Notes under the pieces: model-generated | Told to the model about the DNA's origin: nothing | Databases searched by the model: none | What the model saw: the letters and a program-made list of their open reading frames with translations, nothing else | Shown: piece by piece, positions 36,608 to 47,318 of the stretch | How the letters are laid out: every line of letters begins with the position of its first letter | Position numbering within the stretch: position 1 is the stretch's first letter | Made by a program: the position numbers and the translations under genes | DNA from: Parageobacillus thermantarcticus | Lineage (GTDB): Bacteria; Bacillota; Bacilli; Bacillales; Anoxybacillaceae | Reading direction: 5' to 3' | NCBI RefSeq assembly: GCF_900111865.1 | Contig: NZ_FOJS01000002.1 | Location: 143,298-207,297, forward strand | Length of the DNA stretch: 64,000 nt

Positions 36608-38047
36608 TTATTTGTTTTTATTAAAAATGACTAGTTTTAGTTCTGTCATCTCTTCAATCGCATAACGAAGCCCTTCGCGGCCAATTCCGCTTTCTTTCAC
36701 GCCGCCGTATGGCATATGGTCAACACGGAATGTCGGGATGTCGTTAATGAGCACACCGCCGACATGCAATTTTTCCACTGCTTCCCAGGCGATATGCACG
36801 TTATCCGTATAAACACCTGCTTGCAATCCGTAGCGAGAGTCGTTGACGAGCTCAATCGCCTCTTCGATCGAACGAACGCGGTTAATAAGGACGAGCGGCG
36901 CGAACACTTCTTGGCACGATACTTTCATCGTTGGTGTTGCGTCTAAAATAACAGTTGGAAGCAGAATGTTTCCGTCCCGTTCGCCACCAAGCGCGACGGT
37001 TGCTCCGCCTTGTTTGGCCTCCTCGATCCATGCAAGCGCCCGATCGACGTCTTTTGGAGTAATCATTGCTGAGACATCCGTGTTTGGATCCAATGGATCG
37101 CCCACTTTCAATTGCTTCGCAGCGGCAATAAATTTTTCGACAAACTCCTCATACCGCTTTTCATGCACGTAAATGCGCTGAAGCGAAATACATACTTGAC
37201 CTTGGAATGAAAACGCACCAAACACGCAGCGCGGAATAATGCGATCCACATCGACTTGTTCATCAACTATGACTGCGGAGTTGGAACCAAGTTCGAGCGT
37301 CACCCGCTTCAATCCCGCTTTGTTGCGGATGCCGATTCCAACTTCCGGACTGCCAGTAAAAGTGATCATGCTGATGCGCGGATCGGTGACAATTTTATCG
37401 CCTACTGTTCTGCCGCTTCCCGTTACGACGTTTAACGCCCCTTTTGGAAGTCCTGCTTTTTCAAACAGCTCGGCGATAAAGTAGGCGGAAAGCGGCGTTT
37501 GGCTGGCTGGCTTTAACACGACCGTATTGCCCGAGGCAAAGGCTGGACCGAGCTTATGTGCCACCAAGTTCATCGGGAAATTAAACGGTGTAATCGCACC
37601 AATGACCCCAATCGGTTCTCTGATGGTGAATGCGACGCGGTTTTCCCCGCCCGGCGCCGCATCGAGAGGAATCGTTTCTCCGTGAATTCGTTTTGCTTCT
37701 TCCGCGGCAAATTTATACGTTTGAACCGTCCGTGCTATTTCTCCTTTTGCCGTGGTGATTGGCTTTGCCGCTTCGAGCGCAATGATTCTCGCTGCTTCTT
37801 CCGTACGCTCTTGCAGCTGTGCAGCCACTTTTTCTAAAATCTCCGCACGCTTATGTGCTGGCATGCTAGCCATTTCTTTTCTCGCTTCATACGCTGCGGA
37901 AATTGCCTGTTCGACTTCCTCTTCCGTCGCTGCAGGAATTTCCGCTAACGCCTCGCCGGAGTATGGAGAGGTCAGCGTTGTATATGATTTCGCTTCGACC
38001 CACTCACCGTTAATGTACAATTTCTTTTTATCAACAGCTGTTTTCAT
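36608..38047 (-). CDS. NAD(P)-dependent aldehyde dehydrogenase
   Basis: A 479-residue ALDH. The cofactor region has [18 protein letters not shown] and VVLKPASQTPLSA, the Rossmann turn TFTGSPEVG, the general-base glutamate in TLELGSNSAVIVD and the catalytic cysteine in FQGQVCISLQR. The ELGSNS and QGQVC variants are those of a subgroup containing lactaldehyde/glyceraldehyde-type and similar enzymes rather than the classical betaine aldehyde group, so the substrate is open. Start ATG at 38047 follows AGGAAGGAAGAG. Own terminator, hence probably monocistronic. Confidence 0.88.
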   Translation of the reverse strand: MKTAVDKKKLYINGEWVEAKSYTTLTSPYSGEALAEIPAATEEEVEQAISAAYEARKEMASMPAHKRAEILEKVAAQLQERTEEAARIIALEAAKPITTAKGEIARTVQTYKFAAEEAKRIHGETIPLDAAPGGENRVAFTIREPIGVIGAITPFNFPMNLVAHKLGPAFASGNTVVLKPASQTPLSAYFIAELFEKAGLPKGALNVVTGSGRTVGDKIVTDPRISMITFTGSPEVGIGIRNKAGLKRVTLELGSNSAVIVDEQVDVDRIIPRCVFGAFSFQGQVCISLQRIYVHEKRYEEFVEKFIAAAKQLKVGDPLDPNTDVSAMITPKDVDRALAWIEEAKQGGATVALGGERDGNILLPTVILDATPTMKVSCQEVFAPLVLINRVRSIEEAIELVNDSRYGLQAGVYTDNVHIAWEAVEKLHVGGVLINDIPTFRVDHMPYGGVKESGIGREGLRYAIEEMTELKLVIFNKNK

Positions 38048-38141
38048 CTCGTTCTCTTCCTTCCTTCATGTTTTTGCTCTGTGATCCTTTGCCAATTGCC
38101 GTGTAACCATTTCCACACACTTTAAACATTGCTTTAGTCAT
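38031..38141 (-). CDS. Possible 36-codon leader peptide overlapping the aldehyde dehydrogenase start
   Basis: ATG at 38141 lies after GGGGGATGAGAG and opens a frame (MTKAMFKVCGNGYTAIGKG...) that runs through the aldehyde dehydrogenase ribosome binding site and stops 14 bases inside that gene in another frame. No family is recognised. It may be a translated leader that couples or tunes expression, or chance. Confidence 0.3.
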   Translation of the reverse strand: MTKAMFKVCGNGYTAIGKGSQSKNMKEGRERDENSC

Positions 38142-38484
38142 TCTCTCATCCCCCGATGTGAAGCGCTCCACCTCCTAAATATAATTATAGGAAAAAATAT
38201 ATTTATCTTCATCGCAGGCGCCCTCTCATCTATAAAAATTTTTGTTTTCGTTCGGACCAAACCCTAGTTTTAAAACATTGCAAAAGCGCATGTCACTAAA
38301 ACATAGACTAAACTCCATCTGATTAGGTTTATGTAAAAATTGATTTTACTGACCCGTATATTATCGCGCTTCCCCTTTATTTGCCGGAATGTGACGGCTC
38401 GCCGGTGAGAGCGGTAGCGGTGGAATTGGATTCATGATATTAAACCCGCGAAAAAATGTTTTGTTCATTGGTGAAGGAAGTCTA
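38142..38484. other. Intergenic stretch with a cyclase-family remnant
   Basis: No complete gene is supported. At 38327-38437 on the plus strand about 36 codons read VYVKIDFTDPYIIALPLYLP then ECDGSPVRAVAVELDS and stop. The pattern ALPL...DGSPVRAVAV resembles the C-terminus of cyclase/kynurenine-formamidase-like proteins, so this is probably the tail of a deleted gene. Confidence 0.4.
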
Positions 38485-38518
38485 TGAACCTCTCATGGCT
38501 TTAGTGATGAGAGGTTCA
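38485..38518 (-). terminator. Terminator overlapping the maltose acetyltransferase stop codon
   Basis: TGAACCTCTCAT and ATGAGAGGTTCA form a perfect 12-bp stem with a ten-base loop. The stem includes the stop codon of the gene at 38516. No long T-run follows. Confidence 0.55.
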
Positions 38519-39076
38519 CATTTCAATTTGTTTTATTATCTTTGCAGGATTTCCGGCAACTACAACATGATCCGGTACATCTTTTGTAACTACAGCACCG
38601 GAAGCTATCACGACATTGTCGCCTATTTTCACGCCAGGGTTGATCACAGCTCTCCCGCCGATCCATACATTATTACCGATGCTCACCGGCATTCCGTATT
38701 CCAGCCCTGAATTTCTTTCCTGCGGATGTAACGGATGCATAGCTGTATATATGTGCACGCCAGGACCGATAAAGCAATTATCGCCGATCCTCACTTCACA
38801 TACATCCAAAATGACACAATCAAAATTCATATAAAAGTTTTCACCGACGTGAATGTTATAGCCATAATCGCAACGAAAATTCGGTTCAATATGCAGATTG
38901 TTTCCCGTCGAACCAAACAGTTCTTTTAAAAGTTCCGTTCGTTTTTCGTATTCGTTTTCTAAAGTTTGGTTATATAAACGAGTTAGTCGTCTCGCGCGTT
39001 CCCGCTCTTTTACTAATTGGGGATCTGCCGGGTTGTACAGTTCGCCATTTAACATTTTCTCTTTTTCTGTTTTCAT
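38516..39076 (-). CDS. maa: Maltose/galactoside O-acetyltransferase
   Basis: A 186-residue left-handed beta-helix acetyltransferase that moves acetyl from acetyl-CoA to sugars. The N-terminal helix [21 protein letters not shown] is the Mac domain; hexapeptide repeats run through [30 protein letters not shown] and [19 protein letters not shown], and the catalytic histidine sits in TAMHPLHP. Start ATG at 39076 follows GGAGGTATATCA; the frame extends upstream to 39196 without a site. Confidence 0.9.
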   Translation of the reverse strand: MKTEKEKMLNGELYNPADPQLVKERERARRLTRLYNQTLENEYEKRTELLKELFGSTGNNLHIEPNFRCDYGYNIHVGENFYMNFDCVILDVCEVRIGDNCFIGPGVHIYTAMHPLHPQERNSGLEYGMPVSIGNNVWIGGRAVINPGVKIGDNVVIASGAVVTKDVPDHVVVAGNPAKIIKQIEM

Positions 39077-39571
39077 TGATATACCTCCATTTTCTACCAC
39101 AGATCTAATTGCTGTCATCACTTCAAGTGCTTCTTGCCAGCGCCCATTGCTAATGACAAACAGATGACGCTGCAGTATATGTCCGCATCCATGCACAACG
39201 CCTCAAATGAATGGCATATGGCAAGTTAACACCGTTCATTCTCTATTCGGCGCTTCGCCTTTAAAATCCTGCACCGATTTCGCCTGCCGTCGTCTTAAAA
39301 TCATGTCGTCTTAAACCGTGTTTTCGTTTCCATTATCAAACAGAACATATATTCCCGTGAAATGGTGTGTCGCCCTTATATATTGTATAGGAAAAAACAC
39401 GTTCTTCTTTATCACTAGCGCCATCCTGCAAATATTTTGTCGCACTGGACCATTGTTTCACGCATTGCAATCACTCACATCAGGCCTCTATCAGAGACAT
39501 GAAGAAACAAAGATACCTTATCTCCTGTATGATAAAATTAAGTACAAATTACAACAAGGAGTGTCAGGAGC
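39077..39571. other. Intergenic stretch without a recognisable gene
   Basis: About 495 bases. The minus-strand frame continues open for 40 codons upstream of maa ([20 protein letters not shown]), which looks protein-like but has no start signal and no family I know; it may be the tail of a lost gene. The right end holds the promoter region of the GNAT gene. Confidence 0.3.
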
Positions 39572-40051
39572 ATGAACATTATCCCTACCCATCATCTAGA
39601 CCGCATAAAAGTACAACAATTTTTTATCAATCATTGGGAAAGCCCGCAAATGGTCGTTTCGACGGGAGTGTATGATTGCAGCGAGCTGGACGGTTTTGCC
39701 GCGGTCCAAGGCAGCGGAAAAATAGTGGGCCTCATTACTTATATGATCAACGTGGAAGAATGCGAGATCGTTTCGCTAGACAGTGTAATCGAAAACCAAG
39801 GAGTCGGCAGTGCTCTTTTGCAACAAGCGGAAGCATTCGCCGAGCAGCATGGATGTAGCACGGTCCGCTTAATCACGACGAACGATAATTTGCACGCTTT
39901 GCGCTTTTATCAAAAACGAGGCTACCAGATTGTCAAAGTCTTCCCAAATGCCGTAGAAAAAGCAAGACAAATTAAACCGAGCATTCCGCACGTTAGCCCA
40001 GATGGCATTCCGATCCGGGATGAGCTGTTGCTTGTCAAACAACTACTGTAA
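39572..40051 (+). CDS. GNAT-family N-acetyltransferase
   Basis: A 159-residue GNAT-fold enzyme that uses acetyl-CoA. The CoA-binding motif A region is SLDSVIENQGVGSALLQQAE (Q-G-V-G-S pattern near residue 80), followed by the motif B strand TTNDNLHALRFYQKRGYQIV. The acceptor substrate cannot be told. Start ATG at 39572 follows AAGGAGTGTCAGGAGC. Confidence 0.88.
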   Translation: MNIIPTHHLDRIKVQQFFINHWESPQMVVSTGVYDCSELDGFAAVQGSGKIVGLITYMINVEECEIVSLDSVIENQGVGSALLQQAEAFAEQHGCSTVRLITTNDNLHALRFYQKRGYQIVKVFPNAVEKARQIKPSIPHVSPDGIPIRDELLLVKQLL

Positions 40052-40203
40052 ATAACGGATGAAAGTAGTGACGTTTCTAAATGTCTACCATCATCCTTCT
40101 TCTACACAAAAATTGATCTCGCCTATTTCGAAATGGAATATATATTTCATGATATTGCGATTTGCGAAAAACACCCGTTTATGTTTGTATTTTAGCCACG
40201 ATA

Positions 40204-40246
40204 ACAAAAACCATCCCCTTCTCTCCTTTGAAAGACGGGGATGGTG
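40204..40246 (-). terminator. Terminator of the urea/urease gene cluster
   Basis: ACCATCCCC (40210-40218) pairs with GGGGATGGT (40237-40245); the minus strand continues with TTTTTG. It lies just after the stop of ureH. Confidence 0.85.
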
Positions 40247-40253
40247 CATATGT

Positions 40254-40892
40254 TTAAAATAACAGTCCTTCTTCTATACCAATGTGATACACATAGTATA
40301 AACCATATACTATACTAACTAGCGAAACTACTTTTACAATGAACTGATAAATCGTTTGCTTCTGTTTCATCCAGATAAACGGCAGCCCTAGAAAAGTAGT
40401 AAATAACATCATGCCAATGATCGTTCCCATGCCAAATATAAGTATAAATAGCAGTGCCTGAAATCGATTATCAACGGTTGTTAACGTTAAAAGTACCATT
40501 CCGGCACTGCCAGCTAGTCCATGAACAATACCAATGAATGTCGACTTTAAATGAAGGTGGTTTATCTTCACTTCCTTTTTAGCAGGAATTGTATAAGTCG
40601 AGCGAAAACTTGCACCCCCTAAGATGACGATCATCACTCCAACGACTAGTTCCAGCCACATTGCTGTGGTTTCTGGTATTTGTTGTTCCATCCCTATCAT
40701 AACCATGCCAATGACAAATAGGGTTACGGTATGGCCGATCCCCCAAAAAACCCCTGCGAGCGACGAAAGAGAAAGCTTATTTGTTCGGCTGGCAATGGTG
40801 GATACAGCAATGACATGATCCGGTTCGGTTGCATGTTTGATACCCAAGACAAATCCAAAAAGCAAAACCGGCAATATGGCACTCACCAGCAC
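40254..40892 (-). CDS. ureH: UreH-type nickel permease
   Basis: A 212-residue membrane protein with six predicted helices. The first helix carries HATEPDHV, the HX4DH-like signature of nickel/cobalt transporters, and a second motif FWGIGHTVTL follows in helix II. It matches the UreH protein of thermophilic Bacillus urease clusters, which supplies nickel for the urease active site. Encoded 18 bp after ureD as the last gene of the cluster. Note that some databases use ureH for the UreD accessory protein. Confidence 0.85.
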   Translation of the reverse strand: MLVSAILPVLLFGFVLGIKHATEPDHVIAVSTIASRTNKLSLSSLAGVFWGIGHTVTLFVIGMVMIGMEQQIPETTAMWLELVVGVMIVILGGASFRSTYTIPAKKEVKINHLHLKSTFIGIVHGLAGSAGMVLLTLTTVDNRFQALLFILIFGMGTIIGMMLFTTFLGLPFIWMKQKQTIYQFIVKVVSLVSIVYGLYYVYHIGIEEGLLF

Positions 40893-40910
40893 TCCATCTC
40901 CTTATCTTTT

Positions 40911-41726
40911 TTAGTACTTTCGCAGAAAAATAGGTTCCTCTTGAAAACATTCTTCGCGAATAAACTGATGAATCATTTGAAAAATCGTTTCAATCACATG
41001 CGTTTCGTGAGCTAAAACACGAACAATCAATCCCGGAATCATAGGGATAGACCACCCAAGGTGAGCAGAAACAGGAAAACGCGTTGCCAGCCATTCAAAT
41101 TTTTGAAGAATATCCTTTGTAATAAAAGGACTAATCACAAAAAGAGAACCAAGATGAGTATATCCTTCCATCTGAAGAATTCCCGTAATCCCTTTGCCCG
41201 GTTCTAAATAGAGATGATCAAATAACATTAAATTGCCCTCATAATATATCTTTAATTTAGAGCGGATCCAATCGTAACGAAACAACTCACCGCTTTCTGA
41301 CCACCCCGGTGTAATAATATCACCATAAATGAATGTAGAACTTTCTTTCATATAAACGGTCGTTTCTTGATAAAATTGTGCTTTTTCATAAGCAATGACT
41401 GGGTCGGGAAAAAATTCGAGCACGCTTTGATCATCCAGGTAAAATGACGTATATTGTTGTACTGGCGTATTGACTGTTTTATATATTTTCGTTGCCGATT
41501 GCGTGGTGGCAATCAGATGCGCTCCTTCTTGCAGCATTATTTCCGTCTTATATCGATCTCCGTCTACATACCCTCCTCCTACATGAATCAAGTAAATCGT
41601 CGGCTGAGAAGGATGAAGGTATATCGGCCGGGTCAACTTCAACGCTCCCTCATAATAGCAATCGGAAATAACGGTACGGCCGTTTTTCTTTACGGCCGTA
41701 CACCGCAACAGACCTGACCAGCTCAT
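40911..41726 (-). CDS. ureD: Urease accessory protein UreD
   Basis: A 271-residue scaffold protein that binds apo-urease and recruits UreF and UreG for nickel insertion. It has the family pattern: [20 protein letters not shown], then [10 protein letters not shown] and [14 protein letters not shown]. The start is taken as ATG at 41726, which overlaps the ureG stop as ATGA; the frame also extends to 41765 inside ureG. Confidence 0.88.
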   Translation of the reverse strand: MSWSGLLRCTAVKKNGRTVISDCYYEGALKLTRPIYLHPSQPTIYLIHVGGGYVDGDRYKTEIMLQEGAHLIATTQSATKIYKTVNTPVQQYTSFYLDDQSVLEFFPDPVIAYEKAQFYQETTVYMKESSTFIYGDIITPGWSESGELFRYDWIRSKLKIYYEGNLMLFDHLYLEPGKGITGILQMEGYTHLGSLFVISPFITKDILQKFEWLATRFPVSAHLGWSIPMIPGLIVRVLAHETHVIETIFQMIHQFIREECFQEEPIFLRKY

Positions 41727-42343
41727 TCTTCCAACCCTACCAACATTACTTGCTTGTGAATCCACTCCACTACTTCCGCTAATCCAATTTCTTCTTTTAA
41801 ATTGGTAAAAATAACCGGTTTTGTTCCGCGCGCCGCTTTTGCATCCCGCTCCATCACTTCTAAACGTGCACCTACATAAGGGGCGAGGTCGATCTTATTA
41901 ATAACTAACAAGTCGGATTTAATCATTCCTTGCCCGCCTTTGCGCGGAATTTTTTCCCCTTGCGCTACATCAATGACATAAATAGAGAAATCAACGAGCT
42001 CCGGACTGAATGTGGCGGCCAAATTGTCGCCGCCGCTTTCGATGAAAATAATCTCTACATCAGGATGGCGTGCTTTCAGCTCATCAATTGCCGCAAAATT
42101 CATCGAAGCATCCTCGCGAATGGCGGTGTGTGGACATCCCCCCGTTTCCACACCGATAATCCGATCTTCCGGCAGCACACTATGTTTTATTAAAAACTGC
42201 GCATCTTCTTTTGTATATATATCGTTCGTGACCACCGCTAGGCTGAATTTGCCGTACAACGCCCGAGTGAGCTTTTCGACAAGCATCGTCTTTCCCGCAC
42301 CGACCGGTCCGCCGATTCCGATTCTTACTGGTTCCATCTCCAT
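41723..42343 (-). CDS. ureG: Urease accessory GTPase UreG
   Basis: A 206-residue SIMIBI GTPase that carries nickel to urease. P-loop [11 protein letters not shown] near residue 10, nickel-binding Cys-Pro-His in [15 protein letters not shown], guanine specificity [10 protein letters not shown]. Start ATG at 42343 follows AAAGGAGAGAAA; the longer frame to 42397 overlaps ureF. Confidence 0.94.
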   Translation of the reverse strand: MEMEPVRIGIGGPVGAGKTMLVEKLTRALYGKFSLAVVTNDIYTKEDAQFLIKHSVLPEDRIIGVETGGCPHTAIREDASMNFAAIDELKARHPDVEIIFIESGGDNLAATFSPELVDFSIYVIDVAQGEKIPRKGGQGMIKSDLLVINKIDLAPYVGARLEVMERDAKAARGTKPVIFTNLKEEIGLAEVVEWIHKQVMLVGLEE

Positions 42344-42362
42344 TTTCTCTCCTTTCGAAAAA

Positions 42363-43037
42363 TTAAGACATAAATAAGCGAACGGAAAGTTGTTCATGCT
42401 GCATTTGCGCGATTTCCAATCCCGGCACTGCCGCTCCCAGATCCTCTTCTGTTAACGTATCGATCTTCTGCACCGCTTTGATCAAATGCGGCCGTATCGA
42501 AACGAGCAGCCGCTGCCCATCGGTCTGTCCGAGCGGAATAGCGCGAATCGCATTTTGCACAAGAGCTTGGACAGAAGTATATAAATACGATAAAACCGTC
42601 GTCTCTTTCAGAATTTCCAAATGATAACAAACGATCGCGAAAACAAGAGCAGGATGCATATATCCTTGTTTCTTTTCATCGTCATTCCATATGTCCAAAG
42701 GATAGATTGCTTTGCAAATTTTCCACATTCGTTCCCCGATCATCCGCGTTCCTTCTCTTGTTTCCTTTGCCAAACAAAGCGCAGCCAGCATTTCATTTAA
42801 CCGCCATACATCTTCTTTTGATTTTTTCTCTAAAAAATCGTACGTTAACCGGCACGCCAAGCCGTCGGTATACGTCAGTTGCGTTTGAATATAAACAGAG
42901 AGCGCATCGCGAAACGTTTCAACGTTATTGATCTTTTCGTTGAAAATATATGTTTCAAATCCGAAGGAGTGGGAAAATGCTCCGGAAGGAAAGTTCGAAT
43001 CACAGAGCTGCAATAAAGGCAACAGCTTATCCATCAT
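42363..43037 (-). CDS. ureF: Urease accessory protein UreF
   Basis: A 224-residue all-helical protein that joins UreD and UreG in the nickel-insertion complex. [19 protein letters not shown] is the diagnostic N-terminal motif. The ATGATG start at 43037 lies within the last codons of ureE (ATGATGGATAAG against GAT GGA TAA), so translation is coupled. Confidence 0.92.
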   Translation of the reverse strand: MMDKLLPLLQLCDSNFPSGAFSHSFGFETYIFNEKINNVETFRDALSVYIQTQLTYTDGLACRLTYDFLEKKSKEDVWRLNEMLAALCLAKETREGTRMIGERMWKICKAIYPLDIWNDDEKKQGYMHPALVFAIVCYHLEILKETTVLSYLYTSVQALVQNAIRAIPLGQTDGQRLLVSIRPHLIKAVQKIDTLTEEDLGAAVPGLEIAQMQHEQLSVRLFMS

Positions 43038-43476
43038 GGCGATGGCCGATATAACGAAACGCTTGCTTTACTTTTCGTTTTTCCCGCTGGTACGGGATAT
43101 GCAATTGTTTTAGCAGCTCTTCTACTAAGTAATCATATTGAACGAGCATTTCCTCCCCTTCGAACTGGGCGGGCAGATGGCGATTCCCAAGCTGGTGCGC
43201 AATTTCTCCCATTTGTTTCATTGATGTAGGCCGAATGACAAGCAAATCATCAGGCAGCACGCTCACAACAATCATATTTTTCTCATCCATCCATAAGATA
43301 TCGCCATCCGTTAATTCCTTTGCGTCTTTTAAACGAATCCCTAATTCTCTTCCATGGTCGGTGACAACGCGCTGAATTCGTTTAACTAAATCATCGCTGC
43401 TTAAATATACCCGCTCTATATGCGGAGGCAATCGATCTAACATTGCAATATTTCCGACGATTTTTTCGACAATCAT
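43027..43476 (-). CDS. ureE: Urease accessory nickel chaperone UreE
   Basis: A 149-residue nickel chaperone. The N-terminal peptide-binding domain ends near residue 70 and the metal-binding domain contains GNRHLPAQ, whose histidine binds Ni at the dimer interface. The C-terminal tail is only GHRHDG, so the long His-rich tail of some species is absent. Start ATG at 43476 follows GAGGTGATAAAA; the frame extends to 43554 but overlaps ureC. Confidence 0.91.
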   Translation of the reverse strand: MIVEKIVGNIAMLDRLPPHIERVYLSSDDLVKRIQRVVTDHGRELGIRLKDAKELTDGDILWMDEKNMIVVSVLPDDLLVIRPTSMKQMGEIAHQLGNRHLPAQFEGEEMLVQYDYLVEELLKQLHIPYQREKRKVKQAFRYIGHRHDG

Positions 43477-43486
43477 TTTTATCACC

Positions 43487-45202
43487 TCAAAATAAAAAAT
43501 ATCGTTGCGCCATTGGAACCACTTCGGCTGGTTCACACGTAATAAGGGTCCCATCGACTCTTACCTCGTACGTTTGTGGGTCGACATCAATCTTTGGCAT
43601 CGCATTGTTATACACCATATCGTTTTTCGACAAGCTGCGAATGCGCTCTACCGGTCGAATGATTTTTTGTAAATTCAATTTCTGCGGGATTCCAAGTTCA
43701 AAAGCTGCTTTCGATACAAATGTAATCGAAGTGTTATATAAGGCTTTTCCATAGCTTGCGAACATCGGTCGATACATGGCCGGCTGCGGAGTTGGAATGC
43801 TGGCATTTGGGTCTCCCATGACGCTGTAGGCAATCATTCCCCCTTTCAAAACAAGTTCTGGTTTTACGCCGAAAAACGCAGGATGCCAAACAACTAAATC
43901 GGCCAATTTGCCCACTTCGATCGATCCGACGTACTTCGCAATCCCATGGGTAAGCGCCGGATTAATCGTATATTTGGCAATGTACCGCTTGACGCGAAAA
44001 TTATCTCCATTTCTTCCTTTATCTTCTGGTAATTTTCCAAATTGCTTTTTCATCTTATCCGCCGTTTGCCATGTGCGCAAAACCACTTCCCCGACGCGGC
44101 CCATCGCCTGCGAATCGGAACTGATCATGCTAAAAGCACCTAAATCATGGAGAATATCTTCCGCCGCAATCGTTTCTTTGCGAATGCGAGAATCCGCAAA
44201 AGCAATATCTTCGGGAACAGACGGGTCTAAATGATGACAAACCATCAACATGTCTAAATGCTCATCTAACGTATTTTTCGTATAAGGCCGCGTTGGATTT
44301 GTAGAAGAAGGCAGTATATTTGGAAAACTCGCTACTTTAATAATATCAGGCGCATGCCCTCCTCCTGCTCCTTCCGTATGATAGGTGTGAATGACGCGAC
44401 CGTTAATCGCCCGCAACGTATCTTCGACAAATCCTCCTTCATTCAATGTATCGGTATGAATGGCCACTTGCACATCATATTCGTCCGCAACTTGCAAACT
44501 CGCATCAATGGCTGCTGCGGTTGTCCCCCAATCTTCATGAAGCTTTAGGCCAATGGCTCCTGCGCGGATTTGCTCCGCTAACGGCTCTTTCGCCGATGCG
44601 TTGCCTTTTCCTAAAAATCCAAGATTCATCGGAAACGCTTCGGCCGCTTCTAGCATGCGATAGATGTTCCACTCTCCAGGAGTGCACGTCGTCGCATTTG
44701 TTCCCGTTGCCGGCCCGGTTCCTCCGCCGATCATCGTCGTAATCCCCGATGACAAGGCCGTTTCGATTTGTTGCGGACAAATAAAGTGAATATGAGCGTC
44801 AATTCCTCCTGCAGTGACAATTTTTCCCTCCGCTGCAATAACTTCTGTCGCTGCTCCGATGATGATATTGACTCCATCCATTAACAGCGGATTACCCGCT
44901 TTCCCGATGGCGGCAATCTTCCCGTCTTTAATCCCGATATCTGCTTTATAAATTCCGGTATAGTCTACAATAATCGCGTTCGTCAGTACTAAATCTACCG
45001 ATTCCGCACGCATGGCAAGCGGATGTTGCCCCATTCCATCGCGAATGACTTTTCCGCCGCCAAATTTCACTTCATCGCCATAAACGGTAAAATCTTTTTC
45101 AATCTCAATCCATAAATCGGTATCCGCTAAACGAACACAATCTCCTGTTGTCGGTCCAAACATGTCCGCATATTGTTTCCGTGACATTTGAAAACTCATC
45201 CA
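43487..45202 (-). CDS. ureC: Urease alpha subunit
   Basis: A 571-residue catalytic subunit that hydrolyses urea to ammonia and carbamate. The carbamylated lysine is in GLKLHEDWG, nickel ligands in DAHIHFI and the later histidine and aspartate regions, and the flap histidine in [20 protein letters not shown] (core VCHHLD). Start ATG at 45202 ([12 protein letters not shown]) follows AAAGGGGAG. The frame extends to 45244 across ureB. Only one base separates it from ureB. Confidence 0.96.
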   Translation of the reverse strand, partial: WMSFQMSRKQYADMFGPTTGDCVRLADTDLWIEIEKDFTVYGDEVKFGGGKVIRDGMGQHPLAMRAESVDLVLTNAIIVDYTGIYKADIGIKDGKIAAIGKAGNPLLMDGVNIIIGAATEVIAAEGKIVTAGGIDAHIHFICPQQIETALSSGITTMIGGGTGPATGTNATTCTPGEWNIYRMLEAAEAFPMNLGFLGKGNASAKEPLAEQIRAGAIGLKLHEDWGTTAAAIDASLQVADEYDVQVAIHTDTLNEGGFVEDTLRAINGRVIHTYHTEGAGGGHAPDIIKVASFPNILPSSTNPTRPYTKNTLDEHLDMLMVCHHLDPSVPEDIAFADSRIRKETIAAEDILHDLGAFSMISSDSQAMGRVGEVVLRTWQTADKMKKQFGKLPEDKGRNGDNFRVKRYIAKYTINPALTHGIAKYVGSIEVGKLADLVVWHPAFFGVKPELVLKGGMIAYSVMGDPNASIPTPQPAMYRPMFASYGKALYNTSITFVSKAAFELGIPQKLNLQKIIRPVERIRSLSKNDMVYNNAMPKIDVDPQTYEVRVDGTLITCEPAEVVPMAQRYFLF

Positions 45203-45203
45203 T

Positions 45204-45530
45204 TTACTCCCCTTTCTTGTCTCGATCAAGCGGTCCGTTGACAAAATTATTCAATCCGTAAACACAACGTTCCCCAGAAAAAGGAACAAGTTCTACTTGC
45301 TTTGCATCCCCGGGTTCAAAGCGCACCGCTGTTCCTGCAGGAATATTTAAATGCTTTCCGTACGCCGCTTGGCGGTTAAATTCAAGAAACAAGTTGACTT
45401 CAAAAAAATGAAAGTGTGAACCGACTTGAATCGGACGATCCCCGCGATTTTTCACAATGATTTTTGTAGTCGGCTTATGTTGATTGCAAACAATTGCTTC
45501 TTGTTTTAACAAATATTCCCCTGGGATCAT
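45204..45530 (-). CDS. ureB: Urease beta subunit
   Basis: A 108-residue structural subunit. [13 protein letters not shown] and [12 protein letters not shown] are hallmark segments. Start ATG at 45530 lies eight bases after GGGGGAG; a TTG codon directly precedes it. Confidence 0.95.
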   Translation of the reverse strand: MIPGEYLLKQEAIVCNQHKPTTKIIVKNRGDRPIQVGSHFHFFEVNLFLEFNRQAAYGKHLNIPAGTAVRFEPGDAKQVELVPFSGERCVYGLNNFVNGPLDRDKKGE

Positions 45531-45547
45531 CAATTTTTCTCCCCCTT

Positions 45548-45850
45548 TTAGCGAATCGGATGATGAATCGTAACGAGCTTCGTGCCATCCGGAAATGTCG
45601 CTTCCACTTGTATGTCTTCGATCATTTCCGGCACTCCTTCCATCACATCATCACGAGTTAAAATCGTTGTCCCGTATTGCATTAACTCCGCCACCGTACG
45701 CCCATCGCGCGCACCTTCTAAAATTTCATATGTAATTAAAGCGACCGCTTCCGGATAATTTAGCTTTAACCCCCTCTCTTTGCGGCGACGGGCAAGATCC
45801 GCCGCTACAACAATAAGCAATTTCTCTTGTTCGCGAGCGGTTAATCTCAT
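45548..45850 (-). CDS. ureA: Urease gamma subunit
   Basis: A 100-residue subunit, standard length. [32 protein letters not shown] and [10 protein letters not shown] are diagnostic. It is the first structural urease gene, 23 bp after urtE, so urea import and hydrolysis appear to be one transcription unit. Confidence 0.96.
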   Translation of the reverse strand: MRLTAREQEKLLIVVAADLARRRKERGLKLNYPEAVALITYEILEGARDGRTVAELMQYGTTILTRDDVMEGVPEMIEDIQVEATFPDGTKLVTIHHPIR

Positions 45851-45873
45851 TGTTCTCTCCTTCCTTTTTATTT

Positions 45874-46575
45874 TTAAACAGTTAAGAACTGTTGAATGTC
45901 ATTCATATTCGTTTCGCTAACACGCCCCTGTGCGACAACGGTGCCGCGATCGAAAATGTAAAAGTAGTCAGCGCATGAAAAAGCCAAATCTAAGCTATGC
46001 TCGACAAGCACAATGCCAACCATTTTTTCTTTGGCGATTTTGACAATAACATCACGAATGAGCTGTACGATCGATGGCTGGATTCCCTCCATCGGCTCAT
46101 CAAGCAAAAGCAATTTTGGCTGCCCAATCAGCGCACGGGCAATGGCAAGCTGTTGCTGCTGCCCGCCGCTTAAATCTCCCCCTTTTCGATGCAACATTTC
46201 TTTTAATATAGGAAATAATTCATAAATTTCTGCTAAAATCTGTGCTGGATTGACTTTCTTAGAAAGTGCCTCAAACCCTAGCAATAAATTTTCTTCCACC
46301 GTTAACGTAGAAAAAATTTCCCTTCCTTGTGGAACATAGCCAATCCCCTTTCTTACTCTCTCTTCAGGCGGCAATGAGGTAATATCTTCATCTTCCCACT
46401 CGATTTTGCCGGCCATTGGTTTGATTAACCCGATGATGCTCTTGATGAGCGTCGTTTTTCCGACGCCATTTCGCCCAAGCACCGCTGTCACAGCGCCTTT
46501 TTGTGCGTTAATGCTTACGTTTTCCAACACAACGCTTTGTTCATATCCCGCCGTAACGTTTTGCACGCTTAACAC
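45874..46575 (-). CDS. urtE: Urea ABC transporter, ATP-binding protein UrtE
   Basis: A 233-residue LivF-type ATPase. Walker [11 protein letters not shown]-loop YVPQGREIF, signature [15 protein letters not shown] and Walker [15 protein letters not shown], where EGIQPS is typical of UrtE. Overlaps urtD by seven bases. Confidence 0.93.
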   Translation of the reverse strand: MLSVQNVTAGYEQSVVLENVSINAQKGAVTAVLGRNGVGKTTLIKSIIGLIKPMAGKIEWEDEDITSLPPEERVRKGIGYVPQGREIFSTLTVEENLLLGFEALSKKVNPAQILAEIYELFPILKEMLHRKGGDLSGGQQQQLAIARALIGQPKLLLLDEPMEGIQPSIVQLIRDVIVKIAKEKMVGIVLVEHSLDLAFSCADYFYIFDRGTVVAQGRVSETNMNDIQQFLTV

Positions 46576-47318
46576 GCTTTCTCCTCCCTTCCCAAATAAA
46601 CTTCTACCACTTTTTCATTTTTCTGAATGTCTTCCATTGTCCCCTCGCATAATACTTTCCCTTCATGCATAACCGTTACTTGTTTGGAAAAGCGGCGCAC
46701 AAAATCCATATCATGCTCGACGATGACGACGGCGCAGTTGCGAGCGATTTCGTGGATCAACTCCCCTGTTCGTTCCCGCTCCGCTTCGCTCATCCCAGCA
46801 ATCGGTTCATCAAGCAACAACAGCTGAGGAAATTGGATAAGCTGCATACCAATTTCAAGCCACTGCTTTTGGCCGTGTGAAAGAGAACCAGCCTTTTGCT
46901 CAGCATAATCGAATAATTGGATGCGTTGCAGCACCGCGATAATAGTATCCCGATCTTCTCGCGACAACTTCGCCCGTAAAACAGCGAACAAGCCGCGGTC
47001 TTGCTTTAAAGCTAATTCCATATTCTCCCATACCGTCAACTGGTGAAAAATCGATGGACTTTGAAATTTTCGCGCAACGCCTAGCCGGACAATTTTGTGC
47101 TCCGGCATTTTCGTAATATCGTGTGAGTAAAATAACACTTTCCCTCTGCACGCTCTTGTTTTGCCGCAAATCACATCTAAGAGCGTCGTCTTTCCCGCTC
47201 CGTTTGGCCCGATTAAAAAGCGGACTTCGTGCGGATAAACTTCCAAATTCACCCCTTGCAATGCGTGAAATCCGTCAAAATCCACCGACACTTCGCGACA
47301 CATGAGAACCGGCTTCAT
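46569..47318 (-). CDS. urtD: Urea ABC transporter, ATP-binding protein UrtD
   Basis: A 249-residue LivG-type ATPase. FDGFHALQGVNLEV, Walker A GPNGAGKTT, signature LSHGQKQWLEIGMQL (the SHGQKQWLEIGM form is characteristic of UrtD) and Walker B LLLLDEPIAGMS. Start ATG at 47318 follows GGGAGGGG; this start lies inside urtC, giving a 44-base overlap. Confidence 0.93.
   Translation of the reverse strand: MKPVLMCREVSVDFDGFHALQGVNLEVYPHEVRFLIGPNGAGKTTLLDVICGKTRACRGKVLFYSHDITKMPEHKIVRLGVARKFQSPSIFHQLTVWENMELALKQDRGLFAVLRAKLSREDRDTIIAVLQRIQLFDYAEQKAGSLSHGQKQWLEIGMQLIQFPQLLLLDEPIAGMSEAERERTGELIHEIARNCAVVIVEHDMDFVRRFSKQVTVMHEGKVLCEGTMEDIQKNEKVVEVYLGREEKAC

Noticed and set aside
39077-39196. N-terminal extension of maltose acetyltransferase
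   Set aside because: The family start MKTEKEK has a strong GGAGG site at 39076; the extension has none and adds no family sequence.
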